Shown here: positions 38,285 to 47,589 of the stretch, in pieces
How positions within the stretch are numbered: position 1 is the stretch's first letter
Layout of the letters: every line of letters starts with the position of its first letter
NCBI GenBank assembly: GCA_016714085.1
Contig: JADJNW010000015.1
Coordinates: 211,625 to 275,624 of the forward strand
Reading direction: 5' to 3'
Length of the DNA stretch: 64,000 bases
Source of the DNA: Saprospiraceae bacterium
GTDB lineage: Bacteria; Bacteroidota; Bacteroidia; Chitinophagales; Saprospiraceae
Made by a program: the position numbers and the translations under genes
The notes under the pieces: generated by a model
The model's database searches: none
The model's input: the letters and a program-made list of their open reading frames with translations, nothing else
What the model was told of the DNA's origin: nothing

Positions 38285-39847
38285 ATGAAAAAATATAATC
38301 TCTTTAAAATCTTGGCTGCCGGATTCTTGCTGCTGACCTTCAACCAATCTTGTACAGATTTGGACGAAGATCTGTTCAGCCAAGTAACGGAAGACAACTT
38401 CTTCAAAACAGAAGAAGAATTTGTTTCTGCCTTAGGAGCCGCTTACACCAGTTTGGGTGGCTACGGTGGCAATGGTAATATCTTTTCAGCTCAGGAGGTT
38501 ACTTCCGATGAAATGGTAGTACCTACGCGCGGTAATGACTGGAACGACGGTGGTAACTGGCGTGCCTTGTATTTGCACACTTACGGCCCAGAAACAGACA
38601 TCGTTAGAAATACCTGGCCTTTCTTATACGGAGGTGTAAATGCTTGTAACCGACTGATTTTCCAGTTTGAAAACCTGGAAGTAGAAGGAAAAGAAGCTTT
38701 TATCTCTGAATTGAAAACCTTACGTGCACTTTATTACTTGTGGTTGATGGACATCTATGGCAATGTGCCGATTGTGGATCGTTTTGATGTGCCGGATGGC
38801 TTCGCTCCGAAGAATAATACACGCGCGGAAGTTTTTGCTTTTATAGAAAGCGAATTGGTACAGAATATTCCTAACCTGAGCAAGAATGTGGATCAATCCA
38901 CTTATGCTCGTATGAACTTCTACGCTGGTCAAGCAGTGTTGGCAAACCTGTATCTGAACGCTGAAGTTTATACTGGTAAAGCAGAATGGGCAAAGGCCGC
39001 TGCTGCTGCTGATCAAATTATCAACTCAGGTAAGTATAGCTTGGAAAGCAATTATTTTGCGAATTTCAATACGAATAACCAAAGCTCTAAGGAGTTTATC
39101 TTTGCGATTCCTTATGATAGAGTTTTCTTTGGTGGATTCAACCTACCAGCGATGACACTGCACTATTTGAGCCAGGATACGTATAACCTGACTTTCCAGC
39201 CCTGGAACGGTTTCTGCTCCTTGCAAGAATTCTATGAGTCATACGAAGATGGTGACCTTAGAAAAGGTAAGCCTAATACATTGGCTGGCCCTTCTGGTGT
39301 AAGAGGTAATTTCTTGGTAGGTCCTCAGTTCTCTTCTGGTGGTGTGATATTAGTAGATAATGATGCATCAGCTGCTGCTGACCCGGATCCGGTTCTGAAC
39401 TTTAATCCGACGATTAATGAAATTCAACCAAACGCTTACCGCGAAGCGGGTGCACGCGTAGGTAAATTTGAATTTACTTTGGGTGCTACGGAAAACTTGG
39501 ATAATGACTTCCCCGTATTCCGTTACGCTGACATTTTGTTGATCAAAGCAGAAGCTTTATGGCGTCAAAATGCTGGTAGCGCTGAAGCATTAGCATTGGT
39601 GAACCAGATTCGCGCTCGCGCAGGTGTTGATCCATTTACAAGCTTGACGGCTGATAATCTTTTGGCAGAGCGTGGTCGTGAAATGTTTGCAGAATTGAAG
39701 CGTCGTACCGATTTGATTCGCTTTGGCAAATACAACGATGCTCGTTGGGCAAAACCAAAAGATCCAAGCACGCACGTGAACATTTTCCCAATTCCGCGGG
39801 CACAATTGGATGCTAACAAGAGCTTAGTACAAAACCCGGGCTATTAA
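38285..39847 (+). CDS. SusD/RagB-like lipoprotein, second system
   Basis: This 520-residue surface lipoprotein has a lipobox near residue 23 (FNQSC) and SusD N-terminal helices (TDLDEDLFSQVTEDNFFKTE). The TPR-like core is conserved (ELKTLRALYYLWLMDIYGNV) and so is the C-terminal end (ERGREMFAELKRRTDLIRFG, then FPIPRAQLDANKSL and a terminal QNPGY). It is uninterrupted, unlike most neighbours. It would form the lid of the SusC encoded upstream. A strong terminator with a UUCG loop lies 88 bp downstream and separates this pair from the FG-GAP genes. Confidence 0.9.
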   Translation: MKKYNLFKILAAGFLLLTFNQSCTDLDEDLFSQVTEDNFFKTEEEFVSALGAAYTSLGGYGGNGNIFSAQEVTSDEMVVPTRGNDWNDGGNWRALYLHTYGPETDIVRNTWPFLYGGVNACNRLIFQFENLEVEGKEAFISELKTLRALYYLWLMDIYGNVPIVDRFDVPDGFAPKNNTRAEVFAFIESELVQNIPNLSKNVDQSTYARMNFYAGQAVLANLYLNAEVYTGKAEWAKAAAAADQIINSGKYSLESNYFANFNTNNQSSKEFIFAIPYDRVFFGGFNLPAMTLHYLSQDTYNLTFQPWNGFCSLQEFYESYEDGDLRKGKPNTLAGPSGVRGNFLVGPQFSSGGVILVDNDASAAADPDPVLNFNPTINEIQPNAYREAGARVGKFEFTLGATENLDNDFPVFRYADILLIKAEALWRQNAGSAEALALVNQIRARAGVDPFTSLTADNLLAERGREMFAELKRRTDLIRFGKYNDARWAKPKDPSTHVNIFPIPRAQLDANKSLVQNPGY

Positions 39848-39935
39848 TTTTGTTTTATTAATGATAGATCTGGTGCATTTTCAAAAATGTGTTACATCTA
39901 TCAAAAATATGATATTTAAATTATTAAGCCAGATA

Positions 39936-39974
39936 GAAAGCAAGTAGTCTTCGGGTTACTTGCTTTCTTTTTTT
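39936..39974 (+). terminator. Strong UUCG-capped terminator of the second SusCD operon
   Basis: GAAAGCAAGTAGTC (39936-39949) pairs with GGTTACTTGCTTTC (39954-39967) around the tetraloop TTCG and runs into T7. Confidence 0.85.
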
Positions 39975-39981
39975 ATCTTTG
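39974..39981 (+). promoter_or_regulatory. Candidate -7 box for FG-GAP lipoprotein A
   Basis: TATCTTTG matches TAnnTTTG and directly abuts the T tract of the preceding terminator, 30 bp upstream of the start codon. TTCG at 39950-39953 could serve as a poor -33 box. Confidence 0.4.
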
Positions 39982-40011
39982 TAAATCGTTTTTAATAAAA
40001 CCGAGACCAGC

Positions 40012-43000
40012 ATGAGATGGATCGTAGGGCTGATGGGAATAGCGCTGTTATTTGCCTGTAATAAAACGGCTAATACTAATAAAAACGAGGTTTCTCTCTT
40101 TACGTTACTTTCGGCGGCTGATACCGGAATTGACTTTGTAAATGAACTTTCCTATACCGAAGAATTCAATCCTTATACTTTTCGTAATTTTTACAACGGC
40201 GGCGGTGTCGGGCTGGGCGATATTAATAATGACGGATTAATTGATATTTTTTTCTGCGGAAATCGTGTTGATAATAAACTGTATATAAATAAAGGAAATT
40301 TTAAATTTGAAGATATTACAAAAAAAGCGGGCGTAGCCAGTTCTGGAGTATGGAGTTCCGGCGTAAGTTTTGCCGATGTAAATGGCGATGGCTGGTTGGA
40401 TATTTATGTTTGTAAATCCGGCGATCCCAAAGGTGAAAACCGGCATAATGAATTATTTATTAATAATGGCGTATCCCCTTCGGGGGGACATAGGGGGTTT
40501 ACTGAAAAAGCTAAGGAATACGGAATCGCTGATCTTGGGCTTTCTACGCATGCTGCTTTTTTGACTATGATAAAGATGGCGATCTGGATTTATATTTACT
40601 AAATAACTCTGTTCGATCCGTAGGCGGTTATGATTTGCGGCCCGGGCAGCGCGAAATAAGAGATACGCTCGGCGGCAATAAACTTTACCGAAACGATGGC
40701 CCGCCGACAACTTCTCCCTTGGGGGGATCGAGGGGGCAGAAAGGCGGCTTTACAGATGTAAGCGCTCAGACAGGCATTTATGGAAGCAATATTGGCTTTG
40801 GTTTGGGTGTAACAATTGGCGATATTAATCGCGATGGCTGGCAGGATATTTATGTGTCGAATGATTTTTTTGAGCGGGATTATTTATATATTAATCAAGG
40901 CGTATCCCCCTCGGGGGGACATAGGGGGTTTACAGAATCTCTAGAAAATCAAATCAGGGAAATCAGCCTTAGCTCCATGGGCGCAGATATGGCAGACATC
41001 AATAACGACGGGTATCCTGAGGTTTTTGTGACCGATATGTTACCCGAAGATGATGCCAGGATGAAAACCAAAACAACCTTTGAAAACTGGGATAAATATC
41101 AATTAAATATAAAGAACGGTTATTATAAACAATTTACACGAAATGTATTACAACTAAATAATGGCGATGGTACATTTAGTGAAATCGGGCGTCTGGCAGG
41201 TGTGAATGCGACCGACTGGAGCTGGGGGGCTTTGATTGCAGACTTGGATAACGATGGCTGGAAAGACATATTCGTAGCAAATGGTATATATAAAGACCTT
41301 ACAGATCAGGATTATATCAATTTTTACTCCGACCCCAATACGATTCGTGAGATTTTGCGCCGCGAAAATGCCGTTATTAAAAGAATGATCGATACGATCC
41401 CTTCTCAGGCTATTCCTAATTATGCTTTTCATAATAATGGCGATCTGACATTTACGAATAAAGCTAAAGAATGGGGGCTTGACCAGCCCGGTTTTTCTAA
41501 TGGTTCGGCTTATGGCGATTTGGATAATGATGGCGATCTTGATTTAGTGATGAACAATGTAAATATGCCACCATTTATTTATAAAAATGATGCCGAAAAA
41601 TTATTACAAAATAATTATATCTCTTTGCAATTACAAGGCGAAGCGCCTAATGTTTTCGCGCTTGGAGCACAAGTAACACTCTGGGGAGATGATAAAATTT
41701 ATTATCAGGAATTAGCGCCCATGCGCGGTTTTGAATCTTGTGTGGATCATCGATTGCATTTTGGACTTGGAAAATTACAAATGATAGATTCTTTACAAGT
41801 AATTTGGCCAAACGGGCAACACTCTTTTTTACAACAAGTATCTGTTAATCAATCACTAACACTTAAACAATCCGATGCAAATTATTCTACTACAAACTCC
41901 TCAACTCCTCAACTCCTCAACTCCTCAACTTTATTTAAAAATATTACCAACGAAATAAATCTATCATATCAACATCAAGAAAACGAATTTTCTGATTTTG
42001 ACCGCGACCGATTATTATATCAAATGCTTTCCTGTGAAGGTCCGAAGATAGCTAAAGCGGATGTAAATGGCGATGGGCGCGAAGATATTTTTATTGGTGG
42101 TGCGAAGGATATGGCAGGGGCACTTTTTGTGCAACAAGCAAATGGCGCATTCAAACAAACCAATCAGGCAATTTTTGAAGCAGATAAAATATCAGAAGAT
42201 ACTGATTCTGAGTTCTTTGACGCCGATGGTGATGGGGATATGGATTTGTACGTGGCCAGCGGCGGTAACGAATTTCCGACCAGTTCTTCGGCTTTGATCG
42301 ATCGTTTGTACATCAACCAAGGAACTTCCCCCTCGGGGGGATGGAGGGGGTTTACAAAATCAACCCAAATTTTACCAACATTTCAATATGAAAGCACCGG
42401 CTGCGTAAAAGCCGCGGATTATGATAAAGATGGTGATCAGGACTTGTTCGTGGGTATTCGATTGGTGCCATTTTTATATGGCGTACCCACAAATGGTTAT
42501 ATTTTACAAAATGATGGTAAAGGAAATTTTACAGATGTAACAAGCTCGGTTGCCCCGGAATTAAAGGCGATTGGCATGATTACCGATGCTGTTTGGGAAG
42601 ATTATGATAAAGATGGTAAAGAAGATTTAATAATTGTAGGCGATTGGCTACCCATTACTATTTTTCAAAATATTAGCGGAAAATTACAAAAAATCGTACC
42701 TCGTACTTCGTACCTCGAACATTCCAACGGTTTTTGGAATTGCATTAAATCGGCTGATCTTGATAATGATGGATATAAAGATTTTATAATAGGCAATCAT
42801 GGTTTGAATACACGCTTTAAAGCGTCTGAAAATGAACCGATTACCATGTATGTCAACGATTTCGACCGCAATGGCACGGCAGAGCAAGTGATTAGTGTTT
42901 ATAATGATGGCACGTCTTATCCTTTAGCGCTGCGCCATGATTTGGTGATGCAAATGCCGGGATTAAAAAAGAAATATTTAAAATACGAAAATTATAAAAA

Positions 43001-43445
43001 TCAAACCGTTCAAAATATTTTTACATCCGAACAATTGCAAGGTACTGTAGAACAGAAGGTTTACACAACACAAACTTCTATTATGCTTAATAAAGGCGAT
43101 GGAAACTTTGAATTAATTCCCTTGCCGTTGCAGGCGCAGCTTGCTCCGATGTATGGACTTTGCATAGGAGATTTTGATGGTGATGGTAATAAAGATATAA
43201 TAATGGGCGGTAATTTTTATCATGCGAAGCCAGAAGTGGGAATTTATGATGCAAGTTATGGCTTATTTTTAAAAGGCGATGGTAAAGGCGCGTTCCAACC
43301 CTTGTCAGCATTGCAATCCGGCTTTTTGGTAAAAGGAGAAGTGCGCGATATAATTTCCTTAAAAATGGGCAATCGCAAAGTAATTGTGGTAACAAAAAAT
43401 AATGCTCCGGCAGAAATTTTTGAAATAAAAAGTGATATTCAGTAA
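40012..43445 (+). CDS. Giant FG-GAP/UnbV (CRTAC1-type) lipoprotein A (frameshift near 40556)
   Basis: This surface-type lipoprotein of about 1144 residues has the lipobox LFAC near residue 16. There are two FG-GAP/VCBS blocks. The first (DINNDGLIDIFFCG, DVNGDGWLDIYVCK, DINRDGWQDIYVSN, DLDNDGWKDIFVAN) ends in an ASPIC/UnbV domain (FALGAQVTLWG, RLHFGLGKLQMIDSLQVIWP). The second (DVNGDGREDIFIGG, DADGDGDMDLYVAS, DYDKDGDQDLFVGI, DLDNDGYKDFIIGN, DFDGDGNKDIIMGG) finishes with NAPAEIFEI. The frame from 40012 stops at 40602; restoring one T to the T6 run near 40556 gives the continuous HAAFFDYDKDGDLDLY. The gene is invaded by four GC-rich elements, a heptamer tract and an 8-bp tandem repeat, all in frame. 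Partner or ligand is unknown; it follows a SusCD operon. Confidence 0.82.
40471..40500 (+). repeat. GC-rich in-frame element, copy 1
   Basis: GTATCCCCTTCGGGGGGACA followed by TAGGGGGTTT; encodes VSPSGGHRGF between INNG and TEKA. It can form a CCCC-TTCG-GGGG hairpin. Confidence 0.75.
40712..40738 (+). repeat. GC-rich in-frame element, diverged copy 2
   Basis: TCTCCCTTGGGGGGATCGAG followed by GGGGCAG; encodes SPLGGSRGQ between RNDGPPTT and KGGFTD. It is the most diverged member in this gene. Confidence 0.6.
40902..40931 (+). repeat. GC-rich in-frame element, copy 3
   Basis: GTATCCCCCTCGGGGGGACA followed by TAGGGGGTTT; encodes VSPSGGHRGF between INQG and TESL. Confidence 0.75.
41895..41930 (+). 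repeat. 8-bp tandem repeat AACTCCTC x 4.5, in frame
   Basis: Four perfect AACTCCTC units and a half unit (AACT). They encode NSSTPQLLNSST in the linker between the UnbV domain and the second FG-GAP block. Since the unit is 8 bp, gain or loss of one unit would shift the frame. Confidence 0.85.
42324..42353 (+). repeat. GC-rich in-frame element, copy 4
   Basis: AACTTCCCCCTCGGGGGGAT followed by GGAGGGGGTTT; encodes TSPSGGWRGF between INQG and TKST. The paralogue B has plain SKGNFTKS at this site. Confidence 0.75.
42695..42722 (+). repeat. Heptamer repeat tract in lipoprotein A
   Basis: CGTACCT, CGTACTT, CGTACCT, CGAACAT: four 7-bp units in frame, encoding part of KIVPRTSYLEHSNGFWN just before the conserved NGxWN loop. 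Confidence 0.75.
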
Positions 43446-43467
43446 AATAAATAAAATTACATTATAT

Positions 43468-44055
43468 ATGATCTCAAGAATATTAATATTTTTAACCGTT
43501 TGTGGCTTTATTTTTATATCATGCGATCGCCGCAGCGATTATCAAAAACTTTTAGAGGCGGAATTGGCAAGCGGAGAGCGGCACGATACCTTATTTTACG
43601 GGCTTTCGCTGGGTATGACAAGTAAAGAATTTTTCGAGCATTGTTATAAAAAAAACCAGGAAGGCTTGTTTTTCCAATCGGGCGCTACGGTGGAATATAA
43701 AATGAAGGACGAACTGCCGTTTGAAGCAACGATGCATTTTTACCCCGAATTTCAGGATACAAAAATCATTGAAATGCCTGTCAGTTTTACTTATAACAGT
43801 TGGGCGCCCTGGAACAAGCGCGTTTCGGTTGATAGTTTGCAAGTGGATTTAAAAAATTTATTTGAGAACTGGTACGGCCCAGGATTTATTCGCACCGAGC
43901 ACCCGGAGCGCGGCGTTGCTTTTGTAAAAATAGACGGAAATCGGCGGATTGTAATTGTTAAACAAGATGAAAAAACCGCTAAAGCTTTATTTACAGATAT
44001 GTCGATTGAAAAAAAGGAAACAAACGCAAAGCCCACTTCTGCTGACTCAAAATAA
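43468..44055 (+). CDS. Small lipoprotein of unknown function
   Basis: This 195-residue protein is preceded by an open frame from 43432, but ATG 43468 opens a proper lipoprotein signal (ILIFLTVCGFIFISC). The mature part is charged and mixed alpha/beta (LFYGLSLGMTSKEFFEHCYK, WYGPGFIRTEHPERGVAFVK, RRIVIVKQDEKTAKALFTDM). I do not recognise the family. It is placed between FG-GAP lipoproteins A and B, 22 bp after A, and is probably cotranscribed with A. Confidence 0.7.
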   Translation: MISRILIFLTVCGFIFISCDRRSDYQKLLEAELASGERHDTLFYGLSLGMTSKEFFEHCYKKNQEGLFFQSGATVEYKMKDELPFEATMHFYPEFQDTKIIEMPVSFTYNSWAPWNKRVSVDSLQVDLKNLFENWYGPGFIRTEHPERGVAFVKIDGNRRIVIVKQDEKTAKALFTDMSIEKKETNAKPTSADSK

Positions 44056-44113
44056 AGTTTAATATATTTTATAATAATGGGCTCTGTTATTTAAAAACAT
44101 CAGAAATTTCATC

Positions 44114-47100
44114 ATGAATCGCCTATTTTATTATATTGTTTTTCTTCTTTTTATTGGATTGATTGCTTGTCGGCAAGAACAATCTTCTAATAATAATGCT
44201 AATACATTATTTACATCTTTAAATCCTGCTGAAATCGGCATCGATTTTATTAATCAACTTGAATATAATCAAGATTTTAATATTTACACTTATCGCAATT
44301 TTTATAATGGCGGTGGGGTAGGTTTGGGCGATTTTAATAAAGATGGGTTATTAGATATTTATTTTACTGGTAATATGAAACCCAATAGACTTTATTATAA
44401 TAAAGGAAATTGGCAATTTGAGGATATGACCGACAAAGCAGGCGTGGCGGGCAATCGCGCGTGGTCAACCGGTGTGGCGGTGGCAGATGTAAATGGCGAT
44501 GGCTGGTTGGATATTTATGTATGTAATTCCGGCGATATAGAAGGTGATAATAAACAAAATGAATTATTTATTAATAATGGCGTATCCCCCTCGGGGGGAC
44601 ATAGGGGGTTTACAGAGCAAGCGGAAGCCTACGGCTTAGCAGACAAAGGCTATTCGACGCATGCAGCGTTTTTTGATTATGATAAAGACGGCGATTTGGA
44701 TTGTTATTTACTAAATAACTCTTATCAAGCGATTGGCAGTTTTAATTTGCGTAAAAATAGTCGCCCTGTACGGGATTCGGTCGGTGGTGACAAGCTGTTT
44801 CGCAATGATGGCGAGCGTTTCGTGGATGTAAGCGTCCAGGCTGGCATTTACGGGAGCGTCATTGGCTTTGGCTTGGGCGTTACCGTTGGTGATATAAATC
44901 GGGATGGCTGGCAAGATATTTATGTATCCAATGATTTTTTGAACGAGATTATTTATATATTAATCAAGGCGTATCCCCTTGGGGGACATAGGGGGTTTAA
45001 AGAAAATCTCGAACAACAAATGCGCTCTACCAGCGCCGCTTCGATGGGTGCGGACATGGCAGATGTCAATAACGACGGCTTACCTGAAGTTTTTGTCACA
45101 GATATGTTGCCTGGCAACGATCGCCGCATGAAAACCAAAACCACTTTTGAAAATTGGGATAAATATCAATATAATATTGATAATGGTTATTATCATCAAT
45201 TTATTAGAAATACGTTTCAACTAAATAATGGGAATGGTTCTTTTAGTGAAATTGGTCGCCTGGCGGGCGTGGAGGCTACCGATTGGAGTTGGGGCGCATT
45301 GATTGCTGATTTTAACTGTGATGGATATAAAGATATTTTTGTAGCGAATGGCATTTATCAAGATTTAACCGACCAGGATTTTCTCAACTTCTTTGCGGAT
45401 GAGCAGATTCGTCGCACCGCTATCCAAAATGGGGAGATTAATTATAAAATGTTGATCGATTCGATTCCTTCCGAACCCATTCCGAATGCGGCTTTTATGA
45501 ATTTGGGCAAAGCAGGAAAAGGCATTACATTTAGAGAAGTAGCAAAAGAATGGGGACTCGATACGCCCAGTTTTTCTAATGGTTCGGCTTATGGTGATTT
45601 GGATAATGATGGTGATTTGGATTTAGTAGTAAATAATGTAAATATGCCGCCTTTTATTTATCGTAATAATTCCAATGGTGCGAAAGGTGCGTATTATCTG
45701 CAATTTGAGCTACAAGGCGAGCAAAAAAATCCATTTGCGATTGGTACAAAAATTATTATACAACATCAAGATCAGCAATTTTATGCAGAGCAAATGCCTA
45801 TTCGAGGCTTTGAATCTTCGATGGATTATCGGCCGTTCGTGGGTTTGGGCGATATTGATACCGTTGAAGCGGTTATGATAGAATGGCCCAATGGAAATTA
45901 TACGATATTAAATAATGTAAAAACAAATCAAACGATAAAGCTCAGTCAGAGTGATGCGCGTTCACTGGAATCCACTGACAATCAGCAATTAATGCTTAAT
46001 AATGTGCCGAAGCCAGCGCATTTTTATGATGTAAGCAATAAATATAATGTAAATTTTCAACATCAAGAAAATGAATTTGTTGACTTCGACCGAGATCGCT
46101 TGATGTATCAAATGCTTTCCACGGCCGGGCCGAAGGTATGCGTTGGCGATGTAAATAATGACGGCCGCGAAGATTTTTACATCGGCGGCGCGAAGGATCA
46201 AGCGGGTAAGCTTTTTGTACAAAGTGTGAATGGTCAATTTACAAGCACGAATGAAGCGTTGTTTGAACAAGATAAATTGTCAGAAGACACGGATTGCATC
46301 TTTTTTGATGCGGATAAAGATGGCGATTTAGATTTATATGTTGCGAGTGGTGGCAATGAGTTTCCGAGTAGTTCTTCGGCTTTGATTGATCGTTTATATT
46401 TTAATGATAGTAAAGGAAATTTTACAAAATCATTACAACCCTTGCCTTCGTTCCAATACGAAAGCACTTCCTGCGTGCGTGCGGCAGACTTTGATGGTGA
46501 TGGCGACCAGGATTTGTTCGTCGGCGTCCGCTTACAGCCTTTTTATTATGGCGTTCCGACTCGAGGTTATTTATTAGAAAACGATGGAAAAGGTAATTTT
46601 AAAGATATAACTCAAAATAAAGCGCCGGAATTATTAAAAATTGGCATGATAACCGATGCAATTTGGGCAGATTATGATAAAGATAGTAAAGAAGATTTAA
46701 TAATTGTGGGTGATTGGATGCCAATTACTATTTTGCAAAATAAAAATGGAATATTAAAACAACTTCCGAGTTCCGACCTCCAACTTCCGAATTCCAACGG
46801 TTGGTGGAATTGTATCAAATCCGGGGATTTTGATAAAGATGGTGATATAGATTTTATAATTGGTAATCATGGTTTGAATGCTCGTTTTCGTGCTTCCGAT
46901 CAACGCCCGATTGAAATGTACATCAATGATTTTGATCAAAACGGCACGGCAGAGCAAATATTATGTCAATATGAAGGCGATAAAAGCTATCCGATGGCCT
47001 TGCGTCAGGATTTGGTAATGCAAATGCCTGGATTAAAGAAAAAATATTTAAAATATAGTAAATATGCAAACCAAACCATTACAGATATATTTACATCCGA

Positions 47101-47515
47101 GCAATTGAGCAATGCCGTTCATTTAAAAGCGTATAATTTGCAATCCAGTTTATTAATTAATAATGGAAATGGAAAATTTGATATAAAATCCTTGCCATTG
47201 GAGGCGCAATTTGCACCAATATATGGATTGCTTGTTAAAGATTTGGATGGTGATGGAAATTTGGATATATTGGTAGGAGGAAATTTGCACGAAACAAAGC
47301 CGGAGATCGGGCGCTATGATGCCAGCTATGGTTTGTGGTTGCGCGGCGATGGTAAAGGTGATTTTTCTGTTGTAAGTCCCAGAGAATCAGGGCTTCGTAT
47401 AGAAGGAACAGTGCGCGATATAAAGTCAATTTTGATAAATAAACAAGAATTGATCCTCGTTGCCCGAAACAATGCCCCTTTACAAATATTTCAGTTCAAA
47501 CGTACCGTACAGTAA
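44114..47515 (+). CDS. Giant FG-GAP/UnbV (CRTAC1-type) lipoprotein B
   Basis: This 1133-residue paralogue of protein A has the lipobox GLIAC near residue 20. Two FG-GAP blocks (DFNKDGLLDIYFTG, DVNGDGWLDIYVCN, DYDKDGDLDCYLLN, DVNNDGREDFYIGG, DADKDGDLDLYVAS, DFDGDGDQDLFVGV) flank an UnbV domain (FAIGTKIIIQH, RPFVGLGDIDTVEAVMIEWP). The frame is open throughout, but between about 44935 and 44985 the protein reads LNEIIYILIKAYPLGGHRGF where A has FERDYLYINQG then the GC-rich element. A T7 run has become T6, and the GC-rich copy there has lost two bases; together these restore the frame. A heptamer tract lies at 46761-46795. Function as for A: an exported binding protein linked to SusCD. Confidence 0.82.
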   Translation: MNRLFYYIVFLLFIGLIACRQEQSSNNNANTLFTSLNPAEIGIDFINQLEYNQDFNIYTYRNFYNGGGVGLGDFNKDGLLDIYFTGNMKPNRLYYNKGNWQFEDMTDKAGVAGNRAWSTGVAVADVNGDGWLDIYVCNSGDIEGDNKQNELFINNGVSPSGGHRGFTEQAEAYGLADKGYSTHAAFFDYDKDGDLDCYLLNNSYQAIGSFNLRKNSRPVRDSVGGDKLFRNDGERFVDVSVQAGIYGSVIGFGLGVTVGDINRDGWQDIYVSNDFLNEIIYILIKAYPLGGHRGFKENLEQQMRSTSAASMGADMADVNNDGLPEVFVTDMLPGNDRRMKTKTTFENWDKYQYNIDNGYYHQFIRNTFQLNNGNGSFSEIGRLAGVEATDWSWGALIADFNCDGYKDIFVANGIYQDLTDQDFLNFFADEQIRRTAIQNGEINYKMLIDSIPSEPIPNAAFMNLGKAGKGITFREVAKEWGLDTPSFSNGSAYGDLDNDGDLDLVVNNVNMPPFIYRNNSNGAKGAYYLQFELQGEQKNPFAIGTKIIIQHQDQQFYAEQMPIRGFESSMDYRPFVGLGDIDTVEAVMIEWPNGNYTILNNVKTNQTIKLSQSDARSLESTDNQQLMLNNVPKPAHFYDVSNKYNVNFQHQENEFVDFDRDRLMYQMLSTAGPKVCVGDVNNDGREDFYIGGAKDQAGKLFVQSVNGQFTSTNEALFEQDKLSEDTDCIFFDADKDGDLDLYVASGGNEFPSSSSALIDRLYFNDSKGNFTKSLQPLPSFQYESTSCVRAADFDGDGDQDLFVGVRLQPFYYGVPTRGYLLENDGKGNFKDITQNKAPELLKIGMITDAIWADYDKDSKEDLIIVGDWMPITILQNKNGILKQLPSSDLQLPNSNGWWNCIKSGDFDKDGDIDFIIGNHGLNARFRASDQRPIEMYINDFDQNGTAEQILCQYEGDKSYPMALRQDLVMQMPGLKKKYLKYSKYANQTITDIFTSEQLSNAVHLKAYNLQSSLLINNGNGKFDIKSLPLEAQFAPIYGLLVKDLDGDGNLDILVGGNLHETKPEIGRYDASYGLWLRGDGKGDFSVVSPRESGLRIEGTVRDIKSILINKQELILVARNNAPLQIFQFKRTVQ
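44582..44611 (+). repeat. GC-rich in-frame element, copy 5 (in lipoprotein B)
   Basis: Identical over about 30 bp to copy 3; encodes VSPSGGHRGF between INNG and TEQA, the same site as copy 1 in protein A. Confidence 0.75.
44971..44998 (+). repeat. GC-rich element, shortened copy 6 (in lipoprotein B)
   Basis: GTATCCCCTTGGGGGACATA then GGGGGTTT: two bases shorter than copy 1. It occupies the site of copy 3 in protein A and is read in a shifted frame as AYPLGGHRGF. Confidence 0.7.
46761..46795 (+). repeat. Heptamer repeat tract in lipoprotein B
   Basis: AACTTCC, GAGTTCC, GACCTCC, AACTTCC, GAATTCC: five 7-bp units in frame, at the same protein position (just before NGWWN) as the unrelated tract in A. 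Confidence 0.8.
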
Positions 47516-47589
47516 GTAATTCTTGCGCCCACAAAGACTAAACTATTGACAAACAATCAAAACGCTAAGAATCAACAATTCGTAGCATT

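Noticed and set aside
41895..42722. CRISPR-like repeat array
   Set aside because: The tandem units are 7-8 bp without spacers and lie within a coding frame; no cas gene is nearby.
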